NCBI GenBank assembly: GCA_002633005.1
Contig: NMRA01000088.1
Span: 797,216 to 861,215 of the forward strand
Reading direction: 5' to 3'
Origin: Phoronis australis
Taxonomy: Eukaryota > Phoronida > Phoronidae
DNA: 64,000 nucleotides
Below the pieces are notes generated by a model. That model did not search any database, had not been told where the DNA came from, and worked only from the letters and a program-made list of their open reading frames with translations. Shown piece by piece: positions 1 through 13,800 of the stretch. The translations under genes and the position numbers were made by a program. How positions within the stretch are numbered: position 1 is the first letter of the stretch; each line of letters starts with the position of its first letter.

Positions 1-52
<52 letters not shown>

Positions 53-70
53 TGTGTGTGTGTCTGTGTG
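1..70. repeat. (TG)n microsatellite
   Basis: About 35 TG units with a few interruptions, cut by the window edge. Confidence 0.97.
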
Positions 71-1648
71 CCTGTGTATTTGTCTGTCTGTTTGGCTTAA
101 AGAGGGTATTAACCAGTCGCCAGATTGACTATTGCTCCTCCCACTCGATCTTGTGTTGCATCCTCGGACAAACTAAGACTATGTTAATGGCTGCAAGTAA
201 TCTTATATGTGTCTAAGGGATAGGGCGGGAGGTCTCGGATGAACTATTTTGCTTTATAAGCCGTCATTGAAGTTCAAGGGCCATGTCTCGCCATTGGATT
301 TTATGGCAATTCTGTCATAAAATTCATATTCATATTTGCGTTACAGTCTTTATGAGTTGAGTTGTGTTGTTTCGAAGCTAGAGAAAAGGGACGTCCTGCG
401 GTCATGGGACAAAAGCCGTGATTGACACCTGGTGACTGGTTAATTGGGTCGTTTGAATATATGCAAAAAACTCTCATGCTTTGTCATAAGCCAACTTTTT
501 GATTTAGGTCAGTTTAAGGGGTGCGTCTAACTTCCAGCTAAGATCTCTTAAAGCAGCATTAAACCCGCCCTCTATCTCAAACTATTTGGACCACATGGTG
601 TTATGAAATTGGTCTCAATTTGTTTGTTTCATACTCAAATTCCATGTGATTCCTTGGCTTTGAACAAACTAACAGATTGTTACTGTTTGAGACCAGGCTT
701 TACACGTTGGTTTGTCACGGCGTGCGATTTCATGCACCTGAGCATGGTCTCTGGTAATAACGAACTGTCAGTTCACTGCAAACCTAGAATTCACTACTCG
801 TCTGAGCAAAGACCAAGTCGAGTCCCATCTTACATCGGTAAGTGGTCTAAATCACAAAGTATTTGCTTGGACGGAATGCAAGTTTATAGCCGCTGTAAAC
901 TCCTGTCCCTGTCCATCAGAAATTGAGTCCATGGTACAAATCCTCACTACATCATTCCTAAACTCCCACACGTGCACGGAATATGCTCCATGTTCATTGG
1001 CCAGATTCCATGACCACAGTTCTAGTCAGCAGCTGGTATGTAGAGGTGAAAATCCTTTTCGACATGACAGACCCATCAAAACTTTCCAAAACCACCGAAC
1101 TTAGTGGTCTCCAATTTTACGAGTATAGTCTTCTGAGGCATATGTGCGTGTATTGTAGCCCAAATATCCCAAATAATATTTTCGGTCAACTCAAATGCAT
1201 ATGGCTGAGCTTCAGTTAGAGGCGCTGGCTGCTTTTTAATGTTTTGGGCACATCTTAAAGTGAATGGTTGTATTGTTTTTTGTCCATTCTTAGTGTTTTT
1301 CAGAATTAGTTATGGTGTTAAATTGAATCCATGTCAATGTCTACCATTTTATAATGGATAAACCATTCCTGTTTCACTAGAACAGCATTTCAAAAATTAG
1401 CTCCACAATTTTACTCAAGTGTGTGACATGTTTAAGGACATACACGTGTGATTTTAAAACACATTTGCAGCTGTACAAAACGATCGTAATCCAAATGCTG
1501 TGGAAATGGAGAGAAAATTTCTCAGTAACCAGTCGTGTTCAAGTTGTGACAAGGAAATCCATGAGCCTCATGCTTGACATCTTGTCTGCTAGTCTGACAT
1601 TGCCGTTTCACTGCTTTTAAGTGTTACGTGATTATTTCTTCTTCTTAG
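1..1648. other. Intron upstream of first visible exon
   Basis: Starts with a (TG)n microsatellite (1-70). Around 750-905 it shares short stretches (for example tggtctaaatca) with intron sequence near 37720-37780 and 56690-56760, suggesting an old dispersed repeat. I see no exon with convincing splice sites, and no promoter. The gene's true 5' end is probably upstream. Confidence 0.6.
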
Positions 1649-1856
1649 CTCTCCAAGGCGCTTAAGTATGGTAAAGAGGACGTGACCGGTCAACTGCGAC
1701 AGGCGAAGCGGAAGAGCCGACAGAAAGCCATCGATCAAAGCCAGCTGTTGGATGATGAAGACGGCACCATCGCCATGGAAGATGATGTCGATGAGGAAAC
1801 TACGCTAATCGAGAGTGTGGATGAAACGGCGCGACCAGCCAAGAGACGCGGCAAAG
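1649..1856 (+). CDS. CC2D2A: CC2D2A exon 1 of window (N-terminal charged region)
   Basis: Acceptor cttcttag, donor gtagat; starts in phase 0 and ends with one spare base. It encodes about 69 residues, from [12 protein letters not shown] to ARPAKRRGK, basic then acidic ([18 protein letters not shown]). This part of the family is poorly conserved and probably disordered. The call rests on an open frame, good splice borders and phase agreement with the next exon. Earlier exons, including the start codon, must lie upstream. Confidence 0.8.
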
Positions 1857-4800
1857 GTAGATGTGAAGGTCTTGCTGACGCTCATTTGTTGCATTCTTGT
1901 TTCGCATCACGCTAGGTGTTGGAAACCACTTGCGTGCTTTCTCTGAAATTTTGGACGCTCTGTGAGAGAGTTTCATAAATCCGTCGCACACTCTTCCGTG
2001 TTTCACATTCACTGGCTTAGATGAAAGCCTAGTGTTGGAATACATTGAAATGTTGCCATAATATTTCCATTTCTGCTGCAGGTTTGATGAGTGCCGAAGA
2101 TGCGGCATTGGCAGCATCCACCCTGACGGGAGCCCCACGGGAGGGCAAGACACCGCGTAACGTCAACGCCTCCATTAGGGAGAAACTGCGTAACAAAGTG
2201 CAGTTGGCCAGGGTATGTTCCTTTTGTCATGTTTGAGTGATATTCAGTGCAAGACAAATGTAATCAGACAAACTACTGTTTTCTAGTCATGACGGCTAAT
2301 TTTGTTCGGAGCAAAAATTACTTGTAGTAAGTATAATGGTGGCAAAATGCAAATTACAGAGCGGCTTAGCCACCATACTAATTTTCTTGTTAATTCCCCT
2401 TCATACTCAGTCATCAGGGGAGACTACTCAGATGATAAGTGTGGCTTCTGCCCAGCCGTCATGACGGGCAATTCCAGGTCATTTTGTCTGCATACTTTCG
2501 TCTCGTACTTCAGCTCATCGCTTTGCAGTGGGATCAAAAGACAGTGTCGACTGCAAATGCTGAAAACGCACGCATCCATCACCAGTCGTTTTATGCTTTG
2601 TGGAGAATCGCGTGAATTAGTGGTTAGAGGAAATGCTGAACACTTGTGCATCCATCTCCAGACGTTTTATGGCTTGTGGAGATTTTCTCTGATGCTGATG
2701 GCAAAACTCAAAATACTGCACGGTGCTGAATGTTTGAACATGGTACACATCAGTAAAAAATGTCCAATAGCTTTCTGGAGATAAAAAACAAGTAACATTT
2801 TCATTCCGCTTCAACTTTCGTTTTGTTTCCTTTCTAGCGCTGCAAACATTTGCATCATTTCTGTTGCACTGGAGATTGTTACACATGGGTTTGGTTGCTT
2901 TGGTAACTGAGTTATGGTATATCTGCTTTGGAGCGATAATCACTTCCTGGGTTTTGAGAACCAGTTTAACGCCTGTTATTCTGTGGAAAAAAATGTCGTG
3001 TTCTCAAAACGCGGAACCTCTGTAAGTGATTATTACCCACTTTGGAATTGGAAAACAGGTTTAAATTGTGGTTGAGATGGCATTCAAGAGATCATGAAAG
3101 TAAGCCAAGTCATTGCCAAGAGAATACCTGTGGTCTGTGGAATTCTTGTTCACTCATGAGATTTCACATTTAACCTTGTGCAACAAAAATAGGTTTCCAT
3201 CTATTGTAGAAGATAAACATTGTAAATGCCGCATAGTTTCTCGTTACTTCATAACAAAGTCAAGAAAAATATTTGCACCCCCTCATTGATATATTTATCA
3301 TTTATTCTTGTTTTGCTCTGCTAATTACGTGTAATTAAAATACCTTAATTATAAGTAATACCTAAATTTGTAAAGTATCTGAAGTTAATTGTAGGTTGAG
3401 TACCTGTTTGTTTTTCTGTGGGAAGCCGTGCATATCCGAATAATTAGTTAAAAATATGTACTCAGGGTATTGATTAAACAGAGATCGGACTGTCTCTCAT
3501 CATTTTGTCACTCAGTGCTCAAGTAGGTGTTAGGACCGTCGCATAGCACGTCAGTCGTAAATACCTATGTCATACGATAGGCGTCGTTTGGAATCTTTGA
3601 GTAGGTGGTCGGGGGTATTCAGTGTAATGCTTGAGATGGTCTTGAAAAAATCAGTGACCAGAGTGTTTCCATTCGTGTACTTGCTGGGAGTTATTTGCTA
3701 GTGCTGAAAGTTTTGTAAAATGTTATCTACTAGCATGAGATCATAAATATTGGTTTTTAAATATTTGTGACGAAAAAGATAGTGTAGAATAAGGGGAGTT
3801 AAGCCCAGAAAGCATTGTTCCTCATTACAAATAGTAATGGTTGAAACTCGGGTATTTTAAAATTTTTTTAATTTTCTTATTCTGACCAGGATGGGATAGA
3901 CTTGTTGAATTTATAAGCTTTGACCAGACTTATGAAAGGAAGTGTGTTGCGTTTGTGTGATTATTATCAATTGCTATTTCTCAGCGATGTCTGTCAGACA
4001 TTCGTTGAAGTCAAAGCCGGTGTCTTTACCATTTAAATACTCTTAAAATACTCCGCACTTTAAAGCATGGGATTTGGCTCAGCTGCTGAGCGTTCGGCTA
4101 GTAGTGCAGAGCTAGTGGCTTCGATTCCGCGCTACTGCTTATTGCTGTTAAATTTCTTTTCTCGCCTTTAAGATGATTCTGATGTTTAAAGTTGTTGGTA
4201 TCCAAGACGATTTGTCAAATGGCATATGTTAGAAAAAGGAAATGATACAGAATAGAGGACACATTCACAAGAATTAACAAATTGCATTGATTTTTTCATG
4301 ATTTAGCTCTTTGTTCATTGATAATGAATATTGCATGGTTTCTGTGCAGACAGTCCTCCAGCCAAACAAGCAGACATACAGACAGATAGACAGACAGACA
4401 GACATTGCCCTATATCCCTTCTGGTAGTGTACCGTGGCTAAGGGAATTATCACTCTGGGGTACTGTATGTGGAATTACTGTTGCTGTAATCCTGTATTTA
4501 ATGTGTATGAGGTGGGATCCATTCTCTGTCTTTTCTGCCAAGTTTATCCAGTGCAGTCTCAATTGGGTGCAGTTCAGGTGAACCCGTCCATTTCGTTAGT
4601 GTTGTGCGTCTGCAGTTCCTGTGTACATTTGACATTGCTGGTGCCTTCCTTCATTTGCTGGACATGAAACGAGCAATTTCTTGCGTAAAATCTGACGTCA
4701 AATCAGCCGAACTCCACTGACAATTTCATGGGATTGTGATTTGATCTTTTTAGCTGTAGCAAAATCGTCTTCTGTCTGCAAAAGTGTAAATTTGTAGATG

Positions 4801-7800
4801 TGCTACTTTTGCTCTACATGTTCCCACACCATTCTTTGCATCACCTGTCTCTTGCCGTAGTTTTAGATTTCTGCCAATGGTAGCTTAAGTCACCCTAAAA
4901 GTCTGCGCACCCTAATTTGACATTTTTCCAGCGTCTGGCAAGTGAAGAGCTGCACGCTGACTTAGAGTCTGTGAGCAAACCATGTTTTTGGCCAGTGCAA
5001 ATAACACAATACCATTTTCAATGCTGTCAACTTGGCACCTTTCCTCCGTGTGTACATAAACAGACACTGGTATAAGTTCCCAGCTTTACAAAGTTTCTTT
5101 TGATTTTATCTGAGTAAACCCAATTGCCGAAATTGCAGTTTTTGATGTTTGACCCTAGCACTTTTAATTAGTTGCAGTTTATACAGTTTTGAAGATAAGA
5201 CATCTAATTTTTTACCATTCTGTCAGTAAAAGACTGTTCTTTGCATTGATACCAATTTTTTTAGAATCATTTTTTTGATTGTGGAAAATATTTGGAAAAA
5301 TTATTTTAATACACAAGTACTGTATTTACATTTGATGCCAGTGCAGTTTCTGCAGTAATGTCTAGTTCTTCAGATGTACACGTGAATCCAGTAATTTCCG
5401 TTTTTGAGAACCTGCAATGACAGACATTTGCAGGCCTGTGCTCTGCCTGTACCATCAGTCACCCGTAAAAAGCCTTCGTGGCATTTCAAGTCATACCACC
5501 AGACCACAGGTACATGTGGAATTAGTGAGCTTTGCTCGATCATTGCTAGACACCTGTTGTATGCTGCTTTTAGTGATTAAACCAAGCTCCTCAAGTGGGT
5601 TGATGGCGGTATTTTGTGGTTACAGTACTAGGCGGCAGAACCATTTTGAAAGGTTTTTGGGGTGAAGATTGTGCGAGTGATAGTAGAAGCCCAGAAACTT
5701 TCCTACTTTGAAATTTGGATAATCGTGTGTGCCCCATATGAAAAGACGTTTTGTGAATATTATTAGTGTAGTGGGGACGACAATGTCTTCTCATTTTTGG
5801 GCAGATTTGACATATTCTGTCTCAACTAGTGGTGATTTTTTTATGTTTTGAGTCCATTTCTTTTGCGTCCAACTCTGTCTGCCAGTCTGTCAAAGGATCA
5901 GTGTGAAAATTTGCAGACGAGTTTCTGACGAAAAGACCGCAGCTGACGTTGTTATTCGAATGGATTCGACTACGTTGATTCCCCCTTAGTGGCATTTTTT
6001 TTTCCTTCTGTGCCTATGGTTGTATCTCCTTATCCCTTATAGGTAGAATCTGTGGGAAATTTGGCGGATGTGCTCCTAGTGAGCTGACAGCGGATTGTGA
6101 CGAGTTTCAGGCCAATCTGACTGTTTCCCCTAGTGGCAATTTTAGTTGTTGATGTGTGCCTCAATCTTCGGAGGTCATTTGTCGATTTTTTCCGTAAAAT
6201 TATGGGAAATTGTTTCTTAGGATATGATGAACTTGTCCACTGCCTGTAGTGTGCGCTTTATTTAATAAGTTTTGGTGTATTTATTACTAAGTATGTTTGT
6301 AGTTGTAAGGTGATGCACTGCAAACTTAAAAACATTCAAAGAAATGCAGACAATCCTCTTCCCTAGTTTATCATTTTGTGCTGATAGTTTGATCACCTTT
6401 TTATTAATTAATCTCGTTCCTAAGTTAATAAACAATGCTGTTATTGTCATTTGAAGTTTGAGTAAATTTTGAGGCACCCTGTATTTTCTGAAAGTATAAA
6501 GAGTGTAAAATTTTAATTTTAGACTTCATACTAATCTGTCATTGATTGAGTCGCCTCACCATGTCTGTTTGGGAAGATTTGACAAAAAGGAAAATAAGGA
6601 TCTTGGCAATAGCACTACCAAATTTCTTTAGATATAAATATTCAAAGTGAAATTTAAATTTCTTAAATTATTGTTTTGCATGAATTGGTTAAAATAGGTT
6701 TGCGTTGTTTCATAGTAGTTCCTTATGTTATAATGAAACACGTTAAATAAACATTTTCTTGCAGCGTTTTGTTTCTATTTGAATCTAATCCTCCGTTCTT
6801 GACTGTCTTGCACTGTAATTTTGCTCAGTCATCATTGCGACTACTGCAAAACATTTGTGCTTACTTGAAGATTCTGAGCTCTTTATTTAATACGGCTCCG
6901 TTTTGTCTACTCTGCTCAGTGCATTAGGAATTCCATGCTTCAAAACGAGCTGGTCACTCCTCGGTGCAGAGGTATCTCCTTGCAAGCCCAAGGCCTTGAA
7001 CTTCAGCAGCAATGCTGCTGGCATTTTCCCCTGTAGCTGAACAACTGACTCCTTGTCAGTCTTCTAAAGACCTAACTTTAATCTCCCTGTTTTAGTCTTT
7101 ACTCTTGGTAATTCACTAATACCCTGGGAAAATGTAGTCATTACTACTGAGTCTTGTGGTTGTAGTTATGGGCACCTAGTGCAGGAGATGCTGATCAGTG
7201 GAAGTTCAGTGTAGCTACATTTGTAATTTCCCTGCCGTTTATGTTTCACTATCGAAGTTTGGCTATGTGGTTGTCAGATCTGATATTTTTTCAGTAGGTG
7301 ATTCTTCATTTTAGATGCAATTAATGTTCAACTAGCTACAGGCATTGGCCGAATCATCAAAAGTTGTGATTAACAAGCTAGTTTTTTTTTACAGCAGCAC
7401 TATGTTTTTTGCCTACGGTGTTTGAAATTCTGAACTTGTGCTTGAAGAATGGGTGACCAAACTCATCTGTATGGTGTGATTAAACTTGTCAAAGTTCTTT
7501 CTTACAAAATTCTGTGTTTTAAAATTTTTTTTTCTATTTGTTAAGCACACTAGTTCAGATTATTTCCTGCAGAAATGGCATGCCAAAGGCTTTCACTTAC
7601 GAAACCAGTTTTGAGTGGTAAGAGTTCCTGGAAGGGGGATGGCGACAGTTACGTGAAAATTCGGATAGCTGTGTGAACCTTTAAAGTTGTCAGACTTTTC
7701 CTTGGATATCTCTGTGTTGTGATTGGCTTATTGTGTGTTTGCAGGAAAAGGCAGAGGAAGAAGCGAAAGATGAGTCGAGACCTGGCCGTCGACTTCGTGG

Positions 7801-10800
7801 GATGAGGGACAAGCCTCTTTTAGCGACGCGGTTTGATGACGCATCATTGGTAAGTAAACGTTACGCCTTCTGAATGGAACAAACACTTCGTCGCGATATT
7901 GGCTTAGCACAGAAATTGCCACTGCCTTGTGAGATGCTACAAAATATATCATGAAATCTCACGAGTTTGGTGCAATAGTAAGTATCAGAATTACCATTTC
8001 TTCATTTTTCGTCTGCATTGTTAATGAATGCCCACAATTGTCTGATGGTACGGTAATTCCCCACTTGTTTCGCACAAAATAAACATATTTTCCCGCCAAT
8101 CGGGGTGTGCCAAATAAACTGAATATAAAAATTTTGTAGCTGTTGGATGTGCAAGATTAATAGTCAGTGTCACCAACTGCAGTGTTTGAATTTAGCCAAC
8201 TGCCCGTGATTGAATTTAATGAAATGCTGCCCACGGGTTGGCAAAGGCACCAGTTAAAAGTAATTAAGTTCTTTTATCTTGTTCAGCACATTCGAGCACA
8301 TGACTGAGTGACACAACGCTCATCTAGGCGTGTCACTCACAGGCATGCTCAAAACGGTCGTTCACTAATGACAGGAAGGAGTTTTGTATTAGAACAGGAA
8401 AAGTAACTTAATTAATGTTAATTGGATCCCATTCACACAGCCAGTTCGCGATGCTTGGTTTCTCAGTTAATTTTGGAATTGTTCCAAGTGATTATTGGAC
8501 TAACAAAGGTGACAGTATTTGAGTGACACGTCTAATAAGCATCGCAATACTGAAGCTGTTGCAGCTTTCTTTCCAATTTAGGACAATTATTGCCGAGTTG
8601 ATCGTTTTCATTTTTCAAAAACTCGTCAATGCCCGCAACTTCTCATATTATTGTTTGATGATAGCTGTGTCTTAGAACTCCAAAACGACAAGGTATTTAG
8701 TGCCACTTATTTTCCATGAAAAAATTAGAAAAAAAAATTGTCCACCATAGCGTGTCCTAAATTTGTGAGAGTTTACTGTAGTTTCTATTCGTTCAATAGC
8801 TGACCAAAGAGGAACAGGAGTCTGAGGCGGCGTTGGATAGGTCAATGAATATGAGAAGCAAGTGGCGGAAAGCTGCGGACAGGGTTAGTCCGACAAAGGT
8901 AGGTTAATTATGTGTTTGACGACACGTTGTGGTGTGGTGTGGAGTTGAAAATGAAACCGTTGTTACGGATTACTTGTATGATGTTTGCAATGTTGCTTGT
9001 GACGGTGTTTAGGGCGTAAGTGTGCAGGCCATAAACGTTTTCTCTGGCGTTAAACAATTAAAGTTTTATAGGAACCTAGAAAAATGTCCGCATTTGGATG
9101 TTTTTGGAACGTCATATCTTGGAAATGGTTCATCAGTACTCTAATAAGCTGTTAGGAATTGGTTTTAAAATGTTCCACTTTTTCATGAGCTCTAACAAAA
9201 GTTGCACAAAATTAAAAAGAAATAATTAAAAAAATTCATCTTGGACATTTGTATCAAATAAAGTTTGGTCATGTTGTCGATACTGTTGTTCACCTTTCAT
9301 TTTTTGGTAAATTTTAATGAGAAGGCTGTTAATGACAACAAAATTAGCCAGGAAAACCCAAGAGTGTATTATACTATTTTAAGAATATTCTGAAAACTTA
9401 TTTTGTGAGACAGTAATGAGTCATGGCGTAATCGTCATGACAATAAAACAAACTTCTTCCGCAAGTTCAGCCACTTGACCGAAATCAGGAATACCAGAAT
9501 AAATGATCATAAATTCAGTTTATTTCAAAAGTGGTCTTGTGCCAACTAAAGCGCTTTCCGTCGTAAATACTTGCCAGTCGCAGAAGATAATGCATTTCAT
9601 CAAACTCACTATTGCCTCTTGACCAAACTTGATCATCGGTAGCTGTATAATTTACAGCCCGTTTATGTTTTAGTGCATCTCTTGCAGTGCATATACAAGT
9701 GTCAAAACACTGGCTAGCATCAACTGCCAGCTTTATGGCCAGCAGGAATTTACAGTTCATAGTTTTTTGAAATAGATCACCCCTAATTAGAGGCACGCTG
9801 GTCATTTTACAACGGGTTATTTGTTGAATGGCGTGTGATATTTAGCATTAGTATGACTGAAGCACTGCGCTGTGCCATAAATAGTCGGTGTGCTACTGCT
9901 TGTATTACATGATGATATTAGGAAGCCCATTCGTTTGACTCATTCCTCCTGGTGTGTGTGGCTTGCATTCCTTCACTACGTTTACAACTTTCCTGTGGGT
10001 TGTTGTGTTGCCTCCAGTCAGCTGAGGAACGTGATTGCCACTGACAGTTTTAGTGCAGTGGTACGCACGCGCAAATTGGAACAAAAATAATCACCCGAAT
10101 TCAAAATTGTCATTTTTCCTTTTGTCAAAAGCTGATTACATTATTGCTTTCATTGAAGATTTCCCTCTTCCCCCATATTGTGATCTACATTTAAAAAAAA
10201 AAAAATAACCGACATGTATTATACGCACTCATAGTGTTTAAACTTGACTGTGTTTTTGTGACAGACGGAATGTTTGCAGTAACGGCTGCAAAGTTCAAAG
10301 TATATACACGTCTCTTGGGGTGCGGGGGGAGGGGGGNTCCCTGATTATACATAGCATTCAACCAGATAAAAACTGCGTTAGAGATGACACATTTTCCAGT
10401 CTTGAAGCGACCGTGGGCATGCGATTTTGTTGATGAATTTGAATAGTTTCAGAACGGTGAATCCATAAGTGAATAAAAATTACCGTGGTAACCTTTACTT
10501 TAAGATGCTATGTCTCATTAAATTGTAAATATGCAAATGAAGTACTAGCTTACAAACAGTCCAGGTCTTCCGGCGTGCCGGAAACCATCCGAGAACCAGT
10601 TACCATTGCAATCTTGCAAGAGTCTCATTTTGCGAGACTATTTTTATGTAAATGAGTATAGTAATATGTCATTGTTACCCTAATAAAACGAGGCGCATTT
10701 TTGTTATTTGTTCATTTCACTATCAAATAACAATTTTGTAATATTTGGAATTACTTGGGTTTTCTGTATGTGCACACTTGTTTTTAAGTGTATCAGTTGT

Positions 10801-13800
10801 GTTTTTTCTAAAACCGCACTTTAGTTACAAATTGTTTCTTTTCCTGATTCCACTTGCACACGCATTTCTCCAAGAAATCACAAGGTGGCGTTCGCTACAA
10901 ATTTAAATATTCACAGTTTAATGAGACATAGCATCTTTAAGTCATTCAACCACTGCACGGCACTCAAGCATTAAGTTTATGTGGGACCCTAAGAAGTTGT
11001 CCAAATTCGACCAACTGTGGAACGCCAGTGATGGGTCATCGGCTTCATATAAAAGTCTCAGTTACTGTGTTTCATGCAATGTTCTTCATAATGCTGTTAG
11101 GAATTGTTCTTTAAGCTGTTTTTGTTAGAGGGAGAATAAAAGATTGGACTTGTATGATTTTTACAAAAAACTCGAAAGCTGTTTAAAACAAAAACCAAAT
11201 GTTGCTTTAGAAAACTGCAACAGTGCTTTTGAGATTTCATCTTGAACTTTAAAATTTGGCCATGTTGTTTGTACTGTGGTTTTGAAATCGATGTACCTTC
11301 CTTTTTCCCGAAATTTGGCTAAGAATACGTGGTCACATAACCCAACAATTAATGGTCGATTGATAAAAAATCAGATATCACAGTCTACAGGATTTCTACT
11401 TTCAGAAAATGTCATACTTTGACTGACTTATATTCATGGCTTTGTCAATATTTGGCTAAGTATACATTCTTGTGGATAAGATCCTATCATAACCGTAAAC
11501 CTCTTCTCTGACACTGTTAAAGATATACCACCTCCCCTAAAAATGCATTTTGCATCTTCCGTCTACGTTTGCTATTAGGATAATCATTCTGTCTGAATTT
11601 TGCATTTACAGTAATGTACTCTGACATAATTTATAATATCTATCAGTCAGTCAATCAATAATCATTTATTTCGCTTCATTTTAAAATATTTTTTCAAAGG
11701 GGAATAGAGCCGATATTCATCCCCAAAATCGAGGCTTCGCATGTCGAAGGTCCTGTTAGTATTATTTGGTTATCTTTTATTCTATTTTATTTTATAACAT
11801 TTCAATCTCTTAATTAATCATCCAATAGGTCTCTCCAGATCCAACAGTTTTTCAGTTATGAGAGCTTATACCAGTCTAAACAAAACATGCACCAGACATC
11901 TGACCCTGCTCGCAGCCCAGGTTGTTGATGTCTTGTTAGCAGTTCAATGTCCTGCCTCATGCCTGATATTAGCCAAATGTACCTACCTTGCCAGCAGGCA
12001 ACCTCAGCAGTGGCACTATCACTGAGTTCGTAGTACTAGTTATGACCTTCTCCACCACCTGGCGAAGGAGTCTCTGCTCCTGACGTCCAATGAGCCGGCA
12101 GGAGACCCCCAGACGGAGCGACCCACTCTGGTTGACAGGGGTCAAGCAGCTGGTGCTTGTCTGAATCCCCCACCTTTCCCTGTTTCATCAGTTTTAACTG
12201 TCGTCCCTGTGTCCCTGTACTGGAGTCTGTCTGTCGGGGAGGATTTTAGCTAGAAACACATGTCCCACTTATTCTATGAATTTCTCAATGCAAGTCTGCT
12301 ATACAAAATCTCTTAACTTGTCTGCGATGTAATCAGCTGGTGCTGCTATTTATCGGTGGCTGTTTTTTGCAAGTGGTGTGTTTCTGTGGTATTTTATTGT
12401 ACATCTTTCCTAGTCACTTATCTCAATTCGTGGAAAGTCGGTCGGCGTTAGGAAATCAATGCTAAGTGTCCATGGGGGCATGGGGGGGGCATGCATCATC
12501 TGGAACATTGGGAGAGGCAATATACCAGGATGTGGGTTCTGGAATTTATTGAAGTTAGGAAAATGCCCAGATTTGGCAAATTTGATGACGTCATATCTCA
12601 TAAATGGTTGCTAGGATTCATTATGAAACTTAGTTATTATATTTTATGCACTGTTCTACAAACGGCTGTTAGGAATTGGTTTTAAAATGTTTTACTTTTG
12701 CATAAGGGGCTATCAGAAATACGACATATGATTTTCATAAAAAGATCAAAAGTTGCATAAAGACAAAATGAAGTGATTATTTAGAAAGCAGTAACAGTGT
12801 TTTTGACATTTCATCTTGAACATTTATACAGGGATGGAAATTGTTTATGTTATTTATACTGTTGTGGCATTGGTGTAAATTGTAACCATGGAATTCTACG
12901 AGTTTTCTTTCTATGTAAAGTTACAATTTATATTTTTGTGGGTATTTAGCTAAATACATAGACTATATAACCGTGGAGCAAATTGTGTCGATTCCTGCTC
13001 CAGTTCTTTCAAAAATAAACCTTCACCTGTTGCACTGCTTGTCAATCACCTTTGTTTCTGTAATAAACACCATAGGTCAGTCGTGGTACAGAATCCTTGC
13101 GTGGGGTGGGTACGTAACAACTTCTCACAATGTTGAAAGGCATTAGATACATTTAAAAAGCTTATCAAGTTGTCCGTTATCAGTTATACACATCAGATTA
13201 AGAAGTTAGATAATAGAAAGGTGATTACAATTATAATAGATTTCAAAATTTTCTTTCCTCATGATTCTATATATTTATTATGGTGTAATTAAAAAGATAA
13301 TGATTCTCATCTTCAATAACGTTGGGATAGCAAGCCCAGTCTCACTGGTTTCAAACTCTTAATAACCTTGACACAGAGTGTTATTTGTGTTTCGATTCTA
13401 TCATTAGCTAAAGCTACTACTATATGATTAACAGGTAGTAAAATGTCACGGAATCCTTGTTTCTTCCATTTTGACTGGATGTGAATTGTTTGGAGGTAAA
13501 ACTAGAGAATATTCTACGAGTTTTCACGGTTTAGGTTTTCTCCAAAAAACTTTTGAGGTGATTTGTTTGCCACTATTTCAGTCGTTTCTGCGGACGCAGA
13601 TTAAATTTACCACAATTGCTGGGGAATGGAAGGACATGTTGCTATGGGAATTTTTTTGTAACCAGGACAAAGATGATGATTGGTTTTTGACATGTAACAT
13701 ACAATAAATTGGTTGATAATATGAATTTTGATTGTCTTAATCACCAAGCTTTGGTCCAGCCAAGCTTAAAACTGAATGTAGATAAAAACTGTACAGGTAA

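Larger units (their letters stand above)
2213..7744. other. 5.5 kb intron, repeat-bearing, no exon seen
   Basis: Holds a dispersed-repeat segment (2340-2510), an imperfect 76-bp tandem duplication (about 2553-2700), a tRNA-like SINE head (4064-4137), a short (GACA)n tract (4374-4405), CTCF-like repeats (5860-6160) and a degraded copy of the main intronic repeat family (6478-6665). Short phase-0 exons cannot be excluded, but none was needed to keep the frame. Confidence 0.6.

Noticed and set aside
603-926. A 107-codon open frame as an upstream exon of CC2D2A
   Set aside because: Composition and residues do not resemble the family, no suitable acceptor and donor pair keeps phase 0 into 1649, and the stretch shares motifs with other introns.
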